NCBI RefSeq assembly: GCF_002979515.1
Contig: NZ_PCPA01000002.1
Location: 62,001-126,000 of the forward strand
Length of the DNA: 64,000 bases
Reading direction: 5' to 3'
Origin: Microbacterium sp. MYb54
GTDB lineage: Bacteria > Actinomycetota > Actinomycetes > Actinomycetales > Microbacteriaceae
Within the stretch, counting starts at the first letter, position 1. Every line of letters starts with the position of its first letter. Under the pieces are notes generated by a model that was given only the letters and a program-made list of their open reading frames with translations, was not told the origin of the DNA and did not search any database. A program made the translations under genes and the position numbers. This document shows positions 51,549 through 61,121 of this stretch, piece after piece.

Positions 51549-51677
51549 GCGCACGGATGTGCTCCGATATTCCCGTCCTGGGGACTATCTAAGCGGATCC
51601 AGAGGTACGGCTTGACCGCGACGGGCACCTGCCCGACACGAACCTGGGCACAGCCCGTTGAGTGATTGGGGAATCAC

Positions 51678-51995
51678 ATGAAGTTCGTAATGACAAACAC
51701 GACCACCCGGAAGCCGACGTGGAAGCTCGTCGGCGCGAACGGCGAGATGGTGGCTTGGGCTGGAGAGTCGTTCTACGACCAGTCCGGTTCGCTCCGCGCA
51801 GCACGCGCCTTTAAGGTCGGCGCACTGACCGCCCGCTACGAGGTCTATGCGGATGCTTCCGGCCAGTACCGTTGGCGGGCCTGGCGCGGCAGCGATAAGG
51901 TCGCCGCCTCAGGCGAGGCCTTTGCTTCGAAGTCGAATGCAGAGCGTGCCGCGGAGAACGTCCGGCTCAACGCTGGTTCGGCGACGGGGGTCTAG
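51678..51995 (+). CDS. YegP-like DUF1508 protein, two repeats
   Basis: A 105-residue protein with two related blocks: WKLVGANGEMVAWAGESFYD followed by RAARAFKV (residues 14-50), and YRWRAWRGSDKVAASGEAFA with KSNAERAAENV (60-100). This is the DUF1508/YegP fold, usually a tandem of two ~50-residue beta-beta-alpha repeats that bind each other. Function unknown; common in accessory regions. ATG 51678 has weak GGGGAATCAC before it. Confidence 0.75.
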   Translation: MKFVMTNTTTRKPTWKLVGANGEMVAWAGESFYDQSGSLRAARAFKVGALTARYEVYADASGQYRWRAWRGSDKVAASGEAFASKSNAERAAENVRLNAGSATGV

Positions 51996-52304
51996 CCTCC
52001 CGGATTGACCTCCGAGCCGTTGGTGCCAGACCTGCGCGGATCGATGCCGTCACGCCGAGTGATGTGACCGGGATCCGAACTGGGTCGTTTAGGCGCGGGA
52101 TGCCGCGCTGGCTCTCGTCTCCGCATCGCCGACCACCCGGTCGATGTAGCGTCGGTCGTGCTGGCGCGGCTTGGGCGGTGGACTGTCGAGGCTGCGGTCC
52201 GCATGCCCTCTTCGTGAAGCATGTGCAAGAGGGGTCGTTCATCCGGCGAGGATAGCGAGTAGCAGAAGCGGAACCTCGTCAGAACAAGGTCAGCCTGCGG
52301 CGGC
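51996..52304. other. 309-base non-coding stretch with a possible decayed frame
   Basis: No convincing gene. On the minus strand a 117-codon frame (51992-52345) starts MSFSVKREVNMSIMPPQADL and is rich in Arg, Ser and Thr; it overlaps the start of the gene at 52305 and shows little third-position bias, so it may be a remnant. No tRNA fold, insertion sequence or terminator seen. Likely promoter for the gene at 52305. Confidence 0.35.
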
Positions 52305-52838
52305 ATGATCGACATGTTGACTTCCCGTTTGACCGAGAAGGACACTCAACCGGGCGCTGACCGCGTGGCGCCAGATGGAGCCGGATCGGGAGACCGAGCG
52401 CTGAGTGTGTTGGAAGTATATGTGGCTTCCTCGAAAGGAACGCCCGCAGCATCCCGCGTTGCGGAGGCGGCCCTGTACGAGCGCGAGCTGATTACCGCGC
52501 TCGCCTCAGTCAACGAGGTTGGCATTCAGATATTCCGGAATGCCACGTCGGACTTCGGCGCTGACGCGATAGTGGAGGTCGACGGGCGTCGACTTCTCCT
52601 GGTCATCAAGATTGCGGGTAGTCGAGTCAACACCCGCGGGCTTTTCACTCAATCAGTCGTCCGACTGCGCCGCGCGCTTGAGAACGACGACCCAATCATC
52701 GTCGTATCCCCCTCCCCTGCCGGCCTTTCGGAGGAGGCTGAGCAGACGTACCGGGCCAGAGCTGTTCAATGGCGCGACTCCGCCGATACTCCTGCACTCG
52801 TCGTAGCGCTTCGAGAGTCCGCGACGATGTGGCACTGA
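52305..52838 (+). CDS. Hypothetical protein, possible PD-(D/E)XK-like nuclease
   Basis: A 177-residue protein. The region FRNATSDFGADAIVEVDGRRLLLVIKIAG (residues ~77-106) looks like the core of Mrr/HsdR-type PD-(D/E)XK nucleases: the D of GADA, then a hairpin and a lysine (VIK). The acidic residue that normally sits two before the lysine is not present (V-I-K), so activity is doubtful. The N-terminal ~35 residues are poorly conserved-looking; a GTG start at 52404 is possible. Convergent to the DUF4062 gene, both in the island. Confidence 0.4.
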   Translation: MIDMLTSRLTEKDTQPGADRVAPDGAGSGDRALSVLEVYVASSKGTPAASRVAEAALYERELITALASVNEVGIQIFRNATSDFGADAIVEVDGRRLLLVIKIAGSRVNTRGLFTQSVVRLRRALENDDPIIVVSPSPAGLSEEAEQTYRARAVQWRDSADTPALVVALRESATMWH

Positions 52839-52880
52839 CCCGCATCGTCCGCCCACAAGACGTTCTCAGTGCCCGACCCG

Positions 52881-55241
52881 TCAGATCGGCATGCCGCTTA
52901 GCCGTCGGTCCGCTTCGCACGCCACATTGTAATAGTGGGTTCCCTCGCCACGGATGTAGTCAGTGAGGGTAGCGACAATCTTCTCGGCGTCCGCACCGTC
53001 AACAAGCTGAGAGAAGGCGCGCAGTCGAACCTTCGGCTTCGGACTGCGTAGGAGCTTCTTCAGGGCTCGGACGGAGATCATCCGTTCCCTGGCTTGTAGT
53101 TCCACTAACGCCGCCACCGCAGTTGCCTCATCATTTGAATCCACAAGTCCGCGCAGACGTTTCAGCGTTGCCACCCGCATCAGGTTCGGCAACACCTCGC
53201 TGGTATTGCGAATCCACCACGACTCTGCAAGCAATCCCTCGATATCGCTGTCTTGGGGGATGGAGGCGAGCAGACGTTGCGCATCCCTCTGCGACAACGA
53301 CTTCTCATCGTGAGCGATGCGTCGCGTCTCTCGGGCAAGGATCTCGTCACGCGCGGCGCCTTCGAGTCCCAACAAGTACTCAAGAGCGTGGACTTCGATG
53401 CGCTCTTTGACGAATTTGATGGTGCGCGGCGCCCACCCAGCACTTCTCAAGCCCGCAAAGAAGGCCACGAAGCTCTGGTTCTCGCCTCGGACGACCGAGT
53501 GCGCGAAGCTGCGATTCACGGGGTTGCCCGCGTTCCGCACGAATCGCCACCTCACCGCGTTTTCATCGAACTGAGGAGCCCGGTCAATAGCGGCCTGAAG
53601 AGCAGATGCTGATGCCTCGTCGTTGCGCGCGATTACCGCGAGAAGCTCGCCCGCTCGGCGACGGCCATCCGCGTCGTTCGGGCTCTGTTCCAGCTCTCGG
53701 AGAAGGTCGACGGTGTCAGCAGCCAACTGGGGACCGCTGGCTGTCGACTCCACTTCTCGAAGTGTGCGTGTCCACGTCGTGTCATCACTCGATGCGACCA
53801 GCTTCCGGAGAGCCTTGGCCGGAAGCTGGTCGCGAGAGACGATCTCCCGGATCACGGCCGCTCTGATCTCTAGCCCAAGGTAACCCTGGCTGATAAGACC
53901 AACGAGAGCTTCATCGGGCAGTGTCGACTCGGGCGACACCTCGCCGAATGCTTCACGAACCTGCGGATCCACGAGAAGGGTCTTGTCGACCTCCAGAAGC
54001 GGGCTCGCGTCGCGCTGCGAAGAGAGAAGTCCAACCAAAGCACGCCCAACGCTTCCGAGACCCTCACCCTGCGTTGCGAGATACCGCGCACGGTTGAGAT
54101 CTCCCCGACGGTGAACCGTGATCCAGTAGCGCACCATCTCAGCCTTCGCCGATGAACCTGCCACCGCCTCCCACACCTCGCGAAGCTTTCCATCATCAGG
54201 CGCTTGGGCGGCGGCCGTTGGCCAAACCTCTCTGGGCCGCAACTTCAAGGCGTTCAGTAGCCTTAACGTTCCGAGGCGGAGTCGCTGATCATCGCTGGAT
54301 AGATAGTCCTTCCCCTCCGTCGCCAGTAGTTTCGAGATCCAATCAGGATCGACGACCGACGCGAACGGAATGACTCGATCCGCCGACTCCGTCGAAGTGC
54401 CGTGATCTTGGATATAGCGACGAAACCAAGCACGAAGCTCGACCCCAATCAGGTCCAGATCGTCCCGCCGACTGAAGATCCGGTTCGCCAGATGGACTGG
54501 TACATCATCTGCATCCCGCGAGACAGACATCGCGAACAGCTCCAGCCGGTCGAAATCGAGCCCAACTTCGACTTCCCGCCCGGCCAGAACGTCAGCAAAC
54601 GCTCCGACGATGCCGGCAAGCTCCGCTGACATCGGCTCACCCGCGGCGGGTTCTGGTGCCGCAGGAGCCACAGCAGTGTCTGATGTGGCACCTTCCCCTG
54701 CAGACGGCTCAGGTTCTCGGTTGAGGCGCGCGAGCTCTTCAGCAAGAAGCCTAGTTACGAGTGTCTCCAGCTCTGCCGGGGTCGAGAAGCGATTGTAGAA
54801 AGCGGTGTGCTCCCGCTCGATACTTCTCTGAAACTCGAGCACCTTGCTCAGCTGCGCACCTGGGTCTTCGATGCTCTCGCCATCTACGTCCTTAAAGAAC
54901 AGCGCGATGCGTGGACGCTTCGTTTCCTTCCACCGACTGAGCGCGCGTGAGAATTCCTCGTGAAACCCGGAGTCATGTCCGTTACCGGTCGGGCTACCCC
55001 ATCTTCGATGAAGGATGCCTACGAAGATGTCGGCGTCGTCCGCATGCACATTGATCTGGGACTGCGGATTCCCGGCGTCTCCGACCAACTGCTCGTAGCG
55101 GCGAGCGGAGACCATCACCTTGTGAATCTGGCCGAGACCCGTGTTAAGGCTGTTGACCGCCGCTTCAACGACGTTTCGTTCCGCATCGACTCCGCCGGGG
55201 GACGCGACAAACAGCGTCACAACCTTCATATCGTGTGGCAT
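52881..55241 (-). CDS. DUF4062 protein with long alpha-helical repeat region
   Basis: A 786-residue protein. Residues ~6-115 form a DUF4062 domain: VVTLFVASPGGVDAERNVVEAAV, then INVHADDADIFVGILHRRWG and SGFHEEFSRALSRWKETKRP, with RIALFFKDVD. DUF4062 is a TIR-like module found in multidomain conflict-type proteins. An Ala/Pro/Glu linker (~175-205) follows. The remaining 580 residues are almost all helical and HEAT-like (e.g. 'SPKPKVRLRAFSQLVDGADA'). No ATPase motif is visible. ATG 55241 has GGAG five bases before; ATG 55229 is the alternative. Fits a sensor-effector defence protein, but its function is inferred. Confidence 0.7.
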   Translation of the reverse strand: MPHDMKVVTLFVASPGGVDAERNVVEAAVNSLNTGLGQIHKVMVSARRYEQLVGDAGNPQSQINVHADDADIFVGILHRRWGSPTGNGHDSGFHEEFSRALSRWKETKRPRIALFFKDVDGESIEDPGAQLSKVLEFQRSIEREHTAFYNRFSTPAELETLVTRLLAEELARLNREPEPSAGEGATSDTAVAPAAPEPAAGEPMSAELAGIVGAFADVLAGREVEVGLDFDRLELFAMSVSRDADDVPVHLANRIFSRRDDLDLIGVELRAWFRRYIQDHGTSTESADRVIPFASVVDPDWISKLLATEGKDYLSSDDQRLRLGTLRLLNALKLRPREVWPTAAAQAPDDGKLREVWEAVAGSSAKAEMVRYWITVHRRGDLNRARYLATQGEGLGSVGRALVGLLSSQRDASPLLEVDKTLLVDPQVREAFGEVSPESTLPDEALVGLISQGYLGLEIRAAVIREIVSRDQLPAKALRKLVASSDDTTWTRTLREVESTASGPQLAADTVDLLRELEQSPNDADGRRRAGELLAVIARNDEASASALQAAIDRAPQFDENAVRWRFVRNAGNPVNRSFAHSVVRGENQSFVAFFAGLRSAGWAPRTIKFVKERIEVHALEYLLGLEGAARDEILARETRRIAHDEKSLSQRDAQRLLASIPQDSDIEGLLAESWWIRNTSEVLPNLMRVATLKRLRGLVDSNDEATAVAALVELQARERMISVRALKKLLRSPKPKVRLRAFSQLVDGADAEKIVATLTDYIRGEGTHYYNVACEADRRLSGMPI

Positions 55242-55345
55242 TGCGACTCCGCTCGACCGTGGCGATCACCTGTGCTCGGATCCGGCGTGACATTGTCGAG
55301 CACCTTGCCATTCTTGCGCGACGAGAGGCACGTGATGGGTATTCC

Positions 55346-56692
55346 TCAGTCCACGAGCAGTGCGGGCTCCTCGAGAACGGAGGCGACATCGGCGATGAAG
55401 CGGCTCATGCCGTCGCCGTCGATCACACGGTGGTCGAAGGACCCTGCCACCGTGGTCACCCAGCGAGGACGCACCTCGCCGTCGACGACCCACGGCTTCT
55501 GGCTGATGGTGCCCATCGCGACGATTCCGGCCTCGCCGGGGTTGATGATCGGGGTGCCGGCATCCATCCCGAACACACCGATGTTCGTGATCGTGATCGT
55601 GCCGCCCTGCTGATCGGCCGGCGGGGTCTTGCCCTCGCGCGCCGTGAGCGTCAGACGGTTCAGCGCCCGGGCCAGATCCTTCATGCCGAGGTCCTGGGCG
55701 TCCTTGATGTTCGGCACCAGCAGACCGCGCGGGGTGGCGGCGGCGATACCGAGGTTCACGTAGTGGCGCACGGCGATCTCGGCACCGGCTTCCGTCTCGA
55801 TCCAGGCAGCGTTCACCATCGGGGTGCGGCGCGCAGCCCAGATCACGGCGCGGGCCATGATCAACAGCGGCGAGACCCGGATGTCGGCGTAGTCGGGCGA
55901 GGCCTTGAGGCGCTTCACGAGCTCCATCGTGCGGCTGGCGTCGATCTCCTTCCACACCGTCACGTGCGGGGCCGAGTACGCGCTCTGCACCATCGCCGAA
56001 GACGTGGCCTTGCGCACGCCCTTCACCGGGATCGACTCGGTGCGGTCGTCGCCGGCGGCAGAGGGCCGAGTCGCGGTGAGCCCTCGTGCGAGTCCTGCCG
56101 GAGCGGGCTGCGGCGCGGGCACCGTCTCCTCCCGCACGGTTCCCCACTCGGGCGTCTCGATGTTGCGGAAGACACTCGCCTGCGAGGCGTGCTTCATGAC
56201 GTCGTCCCTCGTGACCTCGCCGTCGGCGCCGGTCGCTGCGACCGCCGTGAGGTCGACGCCGAGGTCGCGCGCGAGCTTGCGGATCGGGGGCTTCGCGATC
56301 ACGCCGACCGAAGAACGGACCGGACGCTCGGCCGGGCGCTTGCGACGCGAGGTCGCACCGCCACCCGTGCCGTAGCCGACCAGCACCGAGCCGCCGCCCT
56401 CTTCCGCGGCGGGAGCAGCGGGAGCCGGAGCCGCCGGAGCACCCGCGGCGGGCTCCGTCACGAAAGTGATGATGGGCGTGCCGACCTCGACCGTCGCGCC
56501 CTCCTCGACGAGCAGCTCGCCCACCACACCGGCGTGCGGCGATGGCAGCTCGACGAGCGACTTGGCCGTCTCGATCTCGCAGACCACATCGTTGATCGCG
56601 ACGGTGTCGCCGGGGGCGACCTTCCACGCGACGATCTCCGCCTCGGTCAACCCTTCTCCGACGTCGGGGAGGGTGAAGTTCTGCGTGCTCAT
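55346..56692 (-). CDS. Dihydrolipoamide acyltransferase E2, branched-chain 2-oxoacid dehydrogenase
   Basis: A 448-residue E2 subunit. A single lipoyl domain is at 1-80 with the lipoyl-lysine in [15 protein letters not shown] (Lys-45). A peripheral-subunit binding domain is at ~135-175 ([20 protein letters not shown]). The catalytic domain contains HRVIDGDG ([15 protein letters not shown]), with the active-site His and Asp. Length and domains fit BkdC/PdhC. Last of three E1alpha-E1beta-E2 genes, all minus strand. Confidence 0.95.
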   Translation of the reverse strand: MSTQNFTLPDVGEGLTEAEIVAWKVAPGDTVAINDVVCEIETAKSLVELPSPHAGVVGELLVEEGATVEVGTPIITFVTEPAAGAPAAPAPAAPAAEEGGGSVLVGYGTGGGATSRRKRPAERPVRSSVGVIAKPPIRKLARDLGVDLTAVAATGADGEVTRDDVMKHASQASVFRNIETPEWGTVREETVPAPQPAPAGLARGLTATRPSAAGDDRTESIPVKGVRKATSSAMVQSAYSAPHVTVWKEIDASRTMELVKRLKASPDYADIRVSPLLIMARAVIWAARRTPMVNAAWIETEAGAEIAVRHYVNLGIAAATPRGLLVPNIKDAQDLGMKDLARALNRLTLTAREGKTPPADQQGGTITITNIGVFGMDAGTPIINPGEAGIVAMGTISQKPWVVDGEVRPRWVTTVAGSFDHRVIDGDGMSRFIADVASVLEEPALLVD

Positions 56693-56720
56693 GACGAGTC
56701 CTTTCGGCCGAGCGGGGATG

Positions 56721-57701
56721 TCAGTATGCCAGGGAGCGATCGACGGCCTCGAGGATGCGGTCCGCATCCGGGAGATAGGTGCCCTCGAGTTTCGCCGGCG
56801 GGAACGGGGTGTCGTAGCCCGAGACGCGCAGCACCGGAGCCTCGAGCGCGTAGAACGCACGCTCCATGACGGTCGCCGCGATCTCACCGCCGATGCTCCC
56901 GAAGCCCTGGGCCTCCTGCGCGTAGACCATGCGCCCGGTCTTGCGCACCGAGTCGAGGATGGGCTCGTAGTCGACCGGCGACAGCGAGCGAACGTCGACG
57001 ACCTCACAGCTCGTGCCCTCGGCCTCGGCGAGCGCGGCGGCCTGCAGGAGCGTGGTGACCATCGCGCCGTGTCCGACGAGCGTCACGTCGCTGCCGGAGC
57101 GCACGACCCGTGAGGAGTGCAGCGGAACGGCGGACGCGTCGAGCTCGACCTCGCCCTTCTGCCAGTAGCGGCTCTTCGGCTCCATGAAGATCACGGGGTC
57201 GTTCGACGCGATCGCCTCCTGGATCATCCAGTACGCGTCGTTCGGTGTCGACGGCGAGACCACGCGCAGGCCGGGAGTGTGCGCGAAGTACGCCTCCGGA
57301 CTCTCCTGGTGGTGCTCGACCGCGCCGATGTGTCCGCCATACGGGATGCGGATGACGATCGGCATGCTGATCGCGCCCTCGTGCCGGTTGGTGAGCTTCG
57401 CCAGCTGCGTGGTGATCTGGTCGAACGCCGGGAACACGAATCCGTCGAACTGCACCTCGATGACCGGGCGGAACCCGACCATCGCCATCCCGATCGCCGT
57501 GCCGACGATCCCGGACTCGGCGAGCGGTGTGTCGAGCACCCGGCGGTCGCCGAAGTCGCGCTGCAGGTGCTCGGTGACGCGGAAGACACCGCCGAGCTTG
57601 CCGATGTCCTCGCCCATGAGGAGGACCTTGGGGTCGTTCTCCATGGCCTTGCGCATGCCCGCGTTCAGCGCCTTGCTCAGCGGCATCGTCTCGAGAGTCA
57701 C
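56721..57701 (-). CDS. 2-oxoacid dehydrogenase E1 beta subunit
   Basis: A 326-residue E1 beta with [20 protein letters not shown] near residue 29, [20 protein letters not shown] (near 140) and a [21 protein letters not shown]-terminus. Binds the thiamine diphosphate cofactor together with the alpha subunit. The GTG start at 57701 overlaps the E1 alpha stop (GTGA). Confidence 0.95.
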   Translation of the reverse strand: MTLETMPLSKALNAGMRKAMENDPKVLLMGEDIGKLGGVFRVTEHLQRDFGDRRVLDTPLAESGIVGTAIGMAMVGFRPVIEVQFDGFVFPAFDQITTQLAKLTNRHEGAISMPIVIRIPYGGHIGAVEHHQESPEAYFAHTPGLRVVSPSTPNDAYWMIQEAIASNDPVIFMEPKSRYWQKGEVELDASAVPLHSSRVVRSGSDVTLVGHGAMVTTLLQAAALAEAEGTSCEVVDVRSLSPVDYEPILDSVRKTGRMVYAQEAQGFGSIGGEIAATVMERAFYALEAPVLRVSGYDTPFPPAKLEGTYLPDADRILEAVDRSLAY

Positions 57702-58825
57702 TGGGCTCCTCCTTCGAACGACGCTTCGTACTTCGCGCGCCAGGCTTTCTGCTCGTCGATCAGCGGATGCGGCTCGCTGTACACGTGGTCGAAGATCTTG
57801 TCGGCGCTGGGGGAGGTGAGCACGACGCTGCGAGCGCGCAGGTCCTCGGCGGCATCCGCAGCCTCGGCCTCCACGTCGGCGAAGAGCTCAGCCGAGGCTC
57901 CGCGCCCTTCGAGGAACGCCCGCATCCGGACGATCGGGTCGCGTCCGGCCCAGAGCTGTTCCTCGTCGCTGCCGCGGTACTTGGTTGGGTCATCGCTCGT
58001 GGTGTGCGCGCCGAGGCGGTAGGTGACGGCCTCGATCGCCTGCGGGCCCTTGCCGCTGCGGGCGTCGTCGAGAGCTGTGCGGGAGACCGCGTAGCTGGCC
58101 AGGACGTCGTTGCCGTCGACACGGACGCTCGGGATGCCGTAGCCGGCGCTGCGCTGCACGAGCGGCACCCGCGACTGCGTCGACACCGGCACCGAGATCG
58201 CCCACTGGTTGTTCTGGAGGAAGAAGACGGTCGGCGCCTGGTAGCTCGCGGCAAAGACCATCGCCTCGTGCACGTCGCCCTGGCTCGAAGCACCGTCGCC
58301 GTAGTAGGTGATGACGGCTTCGTCACGGTCGACGTCACCGGTCCCGGTGCGGCCGTCGAAGACGAGGCCCATCCCGTAGCCGGCAGCGTGCAGCACCTGG
58401 GATCCGAGCACGAGCGTGTACAGCCGAGTATTGCCGTTCTTGGGGTCCGTGGGGTCCCACCCGCCGTGCGAGACTCCGCGCATCAGCTTGATGATGTCGA
58501 CCGGATCGACGCCGCGGATGCGGGTCACCGCGTGCTCGCGGTACGAGGGGAAGATCGTGTCCTGCGCACGGGCGGCACGACCGGAGCCGACCTGCGCCGC
58601 CTCCTGCCCACGGCTCGGGGGCCACAGCGCGAGCTGACCCTGCCGCTGCAGGTTCGTCGCCTGGGTGTCGATGGCCCGGATGACGACCATGTCCCGGTAG
58701 AACTGCTCGAGCTCGGCATCGCCGATCGCTTCGATCAGGGGAAGGTATCGCTCAGCGGCGGCGGACGGAGCGTACCGTCCGGTCTCGTCCAGAACGCTCA
58801 CAAGGGGTGTCTCGGAGGTGGTCAC
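57698..58825 (-). CDS. 2-oxoacid dehydrogenase E1 alpha subunit
   Basis: A 375-residue E1 alpha subunit. SYREHAVTRIRGVDPVDIIK and the TPP motif GDGASSQGDVHEAMVFAASY (near residue 177) followed by TVFFLQNNQWAIS are diagnostic. The PPSRGQEAAQVGSG N-terminal region is typical of the branched-chain (BCKDH) group. Together with E1 beta and E2, the complex decarboxylates branched-chain 2-oxoacids to acyl-CoAs, primers for the iso/anteiso fatty acids common in this family. GTG start at 58825. Confidence 0.94.
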   Translation of the reverse strand: MTTSETPLVSVLDETGRYAPSAAAERYLPLIEAIGDAELEQFYRDMVVIRAIDTQATNLQRQGQLALWPPSRGQEAAQVGSGRAARAQDTIFPSYREHAVTRIRGVDPVDIIKLMRGVSHGGWDPTDPKNGNTRLYTLVLGSQVLHAAGYGMGLVFDGRTGTGDVDRDEAVITYYGDGASSQGDVHEAMVFAASYQAPTVFFLQNNQWAISVPVSTQSRVPLVQRSAGYGIPSVRVDGNDVLASYAVSRTALDDARSGKGPQAIEAVTYRLGAHTTSDDPTKYRGSDEEQLWAGRDPIVRMRAFLEGRGASAELFADVEAEAADAAEDLRARSVVLTSPSADKIFDHVYSEPHPLIDEQKAWRAKYEASFEGGAQ

Positions 58826-58931
58826 GCTCTCACGCTACCCGCGCCCGCATGCCCGGTCACGCATACCTAGGACGCCCTCGTAACTGCCCGGAAGCCGGAG
58901 AATCACGCGCGCCCCAGCGAAGAACGGCGAC

Positions 58932-59999
58932 TCAGCGGAGCGCGGCCGCGACCTCGAGCACGCGTTGGATCGAGGCTTCCTCCCCGACGGAGATGCGGAT
59001 CCCATCGCCGGAGAAGGGCCTGACGACCAGGTCGGCAGCGACGAACGCGGCAGCCACTTCGTCGGTGCGCTCCCGCGCGGGCAGCCACACGAAGTTCGAC
59101 TGGGAATCCGGAACGTCCCACCCCTGGGCGCGGAGGCCCTCCACGAGGCGGGTGCGTCGCTCGACGATCACGGCGACGCGTTCGAGGAGCTCAGGCTCCG
59201 CGTCGAGGCTCGCGATCGCGGCGTTCTCGGCGGCAGACGTGACCGAGAGCGGGATGCCGGTGGTGCGCGCGGCATCCAGCACCTTCTCGTGCCCGATCGC
59301 GTAGCCGACCCGCAGCCCCGCGAGGCCGTAGGCCTTCGAGAAGGTGCGCAGCACGACGACGTTCGGATGCCGCTCGAACACCCGCTCGGCGAGACCGTCG
59401 ACCGCGTCGGGGGCCGTCACGAACTCGGTGTACGCCTCGTCGAGGATGATGAGGATGTCGGAGGGCACCCGCGCGGCGAACGCGGCGAACTCCGCCGACG
59501 TGATGACCGGACCGGTCGGGTTGTTCGGGGTGCACAGGATGATCGCGCGGGTGCGGTCGGTGACGGCGTCGGCCATCGCGTCGAGGTCGTGACGGGAGTC
59601 GGCCGTGAGCGGCACCTGCACCCCGGTTGCGCCTGCGACGAGCGGGAGGCTCGGGTACGCCTCGAAGGAGCGCCAGGCGTAGATGACCTCATCGCCCACG
59701 GAAGCGGTCGCCAGGATCAGTTGGTGCAGGATCGAGACGCTGCCTGAGGCCACGTGCACCTGGTCGGGGTCGACCCCGTAGCGGACCCCCAGCCGCTCGC
59801 GCAGGCGGGTGGCCGTCGCATCCGGGTAGCGGTTGATCGGCGTCGTGCGCTGCAGCGCCTCGAGCACCGAGGGCAACGGATCGAACGGGTTCTCGTTGCT
59901 GGAGAGCTTGAACGCATCGGGGCCTGCCTGCTTGCCCTGGCGATACGGCGCGAGGGCGGCGATGGCTGGTCGGATGCGGGGCAGGATCGGCTCGGTCAC
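58932..59999 (-). CDS. hisC: Histidinol-phosphate aminotransferase
   Basis: A 355-residue fold-type I aminotransferase: [20 protein letters not shown] with [16 protein letters not shown] in the N-terminal part, [10 protein letters not shown] near residue 158, FDEAYTEF-type [14 protein letters not shown], and the PLP-lysine in [19 protein letters not shown]. Family members transaminate histidinol phosphate; HisC2-like members also use aromatic amino acids. GTG 59999 is the start; the open frame upstream has no such signature. Confidence 0.9.
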   Translation of the reverse strand: MTEPILPRIRPAIAALAPYRQGKQAGPDAFKLSSNENPFDPLPSVLEALQRTTPINRYPDATATRLRERLGVRYGVDPDQVHVASGSVSILHQLILATASVGDEVIYAWRSFEAYPSLPLVAGATGVQVPLTADSRHDLDAMADAVTDRTRAIILCTPNNPTGPVITSAEFAAFAARVPSDILIILDEAYTEFVTAPDAVDGLAERVFERHPNVVVLRTFSKAYGLAGLRVGYAIGHEKVLDAARTTGIPLSVTSAAENAAIASLDAEPELLERVAVIVERRTRLVEGLRAQGWDVPDSQSNFVWLPARERTDEVAAAFVAADLVVRPFSGDGIRISVGEEASIQRVLEVAAALR

Positions 60000-60073
60000 G
60001 AGGTCGAGTCTACGAGGGAGCACCGGGCGGCGACGGGCTCGGACGCAGCCTATCGAGGCGCGATGGGCGGTGG

Positions 60074-60086
60074 TACCATTCTGGTA
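60074..60086. promoter_or_regulatory. Probable operator of the antitoxin/Doc pair
   Basis: TACCATTCTGGTA is a perfect palindrome (5-bp arms, 3-bp centre) ending on the A of the antitoxin ATG at 60086. Ribbon-helix-helix antitoxins bind such sites. Its overlap with the start codon suggests a leaderless transcript repressed by the antitoxin. Confidence 0.65.
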
Positions 60087-60292
60087 TGGCAATGACGGTG
60101 CGACTCCCGGAAGAACTCGATGCGCAGCTCGAGGCGATCGCGCGCGCCCGGCACACTTCGAAGCACGCGGTGATCATCGAGGCGGCGACGCGGTTCGCGA
60201 ACAGCGAGTCGAAAACAGACCGCGTGCTCTCGATCGCCGACGAGGTGACCGAACGCTACGCCGAGACGCTCAAGCGACTCGAAGACGCCTGA
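60086..60292 (+). CDS. Ribbon-helix-helix antitoxin
   Basis: A 68-residue protein. The N-terminal beta-strand [20 protein letters not shown] with [14 protein letters not shown] matches CopG/MetJ-type RHH DNA-binding domains. The C-terminal third ([20 protein letters not shown]) should bind the toxin. Followed four bases later by the Doc gene. ATG 60086 or 60092; no ribosome-binding site is visible. Confidence 0.88.
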   Translation: MAMTVRLPEELDAQLEAIARARHTSKHAVIIEAATRFANSESKTDRVLSIADEVTERYAETLKRLEDA

Positions 60293-60295
60293 GCG

Positions 60296-60676
60296 ATGGC
60301 GACGGAATACATCGAGCCGGAGCAGGCCCTCGCCCTGATAGCGAAACTCGGGCTGCACGTCCGTGACGAGGGGTTGCTCTTCTCCGCGCTCGCTCGCCCC
60401 TCAGCGGGGATGTTCGGAGTCGATGCCTACCCGTCCTTCGCGGAGAAGGCCGCGGCGCTGATCAGTTCGGTCGCACAGAACCACGCGCTGTTCGACGGGA
60501 ACAAGCGGATCTCCCTGTACCTCACGTTCATCTTCATCCGACTCAACGGATACGAGGTGACGTTCACGAACGACGAGGCATTCGACTTCGTTCTCGACGT
60601 CGCGCAGAGCCGTTTGGATCTGAACCAGATCGCACAGGTCATCACCGCACACATCGTGGAAGACACCGCAGGCTGA
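60296..60676 (+). CDS. Fic/Doc family toxin
   Basis: A 126-residue Doc-type protein with the motif NHALFDGNKRISL near residue 61 (HxFxxGNKR in the family), so the catalytic His and Arg are present. Fic/Doc toxins AMPylate or phosphorylate target proteins; Doc phosphorylates EF-Tu. The RHH gene directly upstream is the antitoxin. Third separate conflict-type locus of the window. Confidence 0.9.
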   Translation: MATEYIEPEQALALIAKLGLHVRDEGLLFSALARPSAGMFGVDAYPSFAEKAAALISSVAQNHALFDGNKRISLYLTFIFIRLNGYEVTFTNDEAFDFVLDVAQSRLDLNQIAQVITAHIVEDTAG

Positions 60677-60710
60677 CACCCGCGGGCGTCCGTGGGACAC
60701 TGGTCGGACC

Positions 60711-61115
60711 ATGCGCTTCATCATCCGAGTCGTCGTCAACGCGTTCGCCCTGTGGGTCGTGACACTGATCCCTGCCCTGCAGGTGGTCGTCACCGCCTTC
60801 CCTCCCGGCGAGACCTTGCAGCTGGTATTGACGCTGCTCGCAGTGGCCGCGATCTTCGCAATCGTGAACACGATCATCGGCACGGTCGTCAAGATCGTCG
60901 CGTTCCCGCTCTACATCATCACGTTCGGGCTGATCGGCTTCCTGATCAACGGCTTCCTGCTGTGGCTGACGGCCTGGATCACGAGCGGCTTCGGCTGGGG
61001 CCTGACGGTCGGCGACTTCTGGTGGGGCGTGGTCGCCGCGCTCATCATCTCGGTGATCAACGGCATCTTCGGCTTCATCCTGCGCCCGCAGAACAAGAAC
61101 TCCCGCCGCGACTGA
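60711..61115 (+). CDS. PF04020 family membrane protein (YvlD-like)
   Basis: A 134-residue protein with four hydrophobic helices; NTIIGTVVKIVAFPLYIITF with GLIGFLINGFLLWLTAWI matches the PF04020/YvlD family of unknown function. The C-terminal FGFILRPQNKNSRRD is basic. Single gene between Doc and the convergent lipase-like gene. Confidence 0.85.
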   Translation: MRFIIRVVVNAFALWVVTLIPALQVVVTAFPPGETLQLVLTLLAVAAIFAIVNTIIGTVVKIVAFPLYIITFGLIGFLINGFLLWLTAWITSGFGWGLTVGDFWWGVVAALIISVINGIFGFILRPQNKNSRRD

Positions 61116-61121
61116 GCCGGG

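Noticed and set aside
55235..56869. 544-codon plus-strand frame over the E2 gene
   Set aside because: Opposite face of the E2 gene; Arg/His/Asp-rich with no recognised domain.
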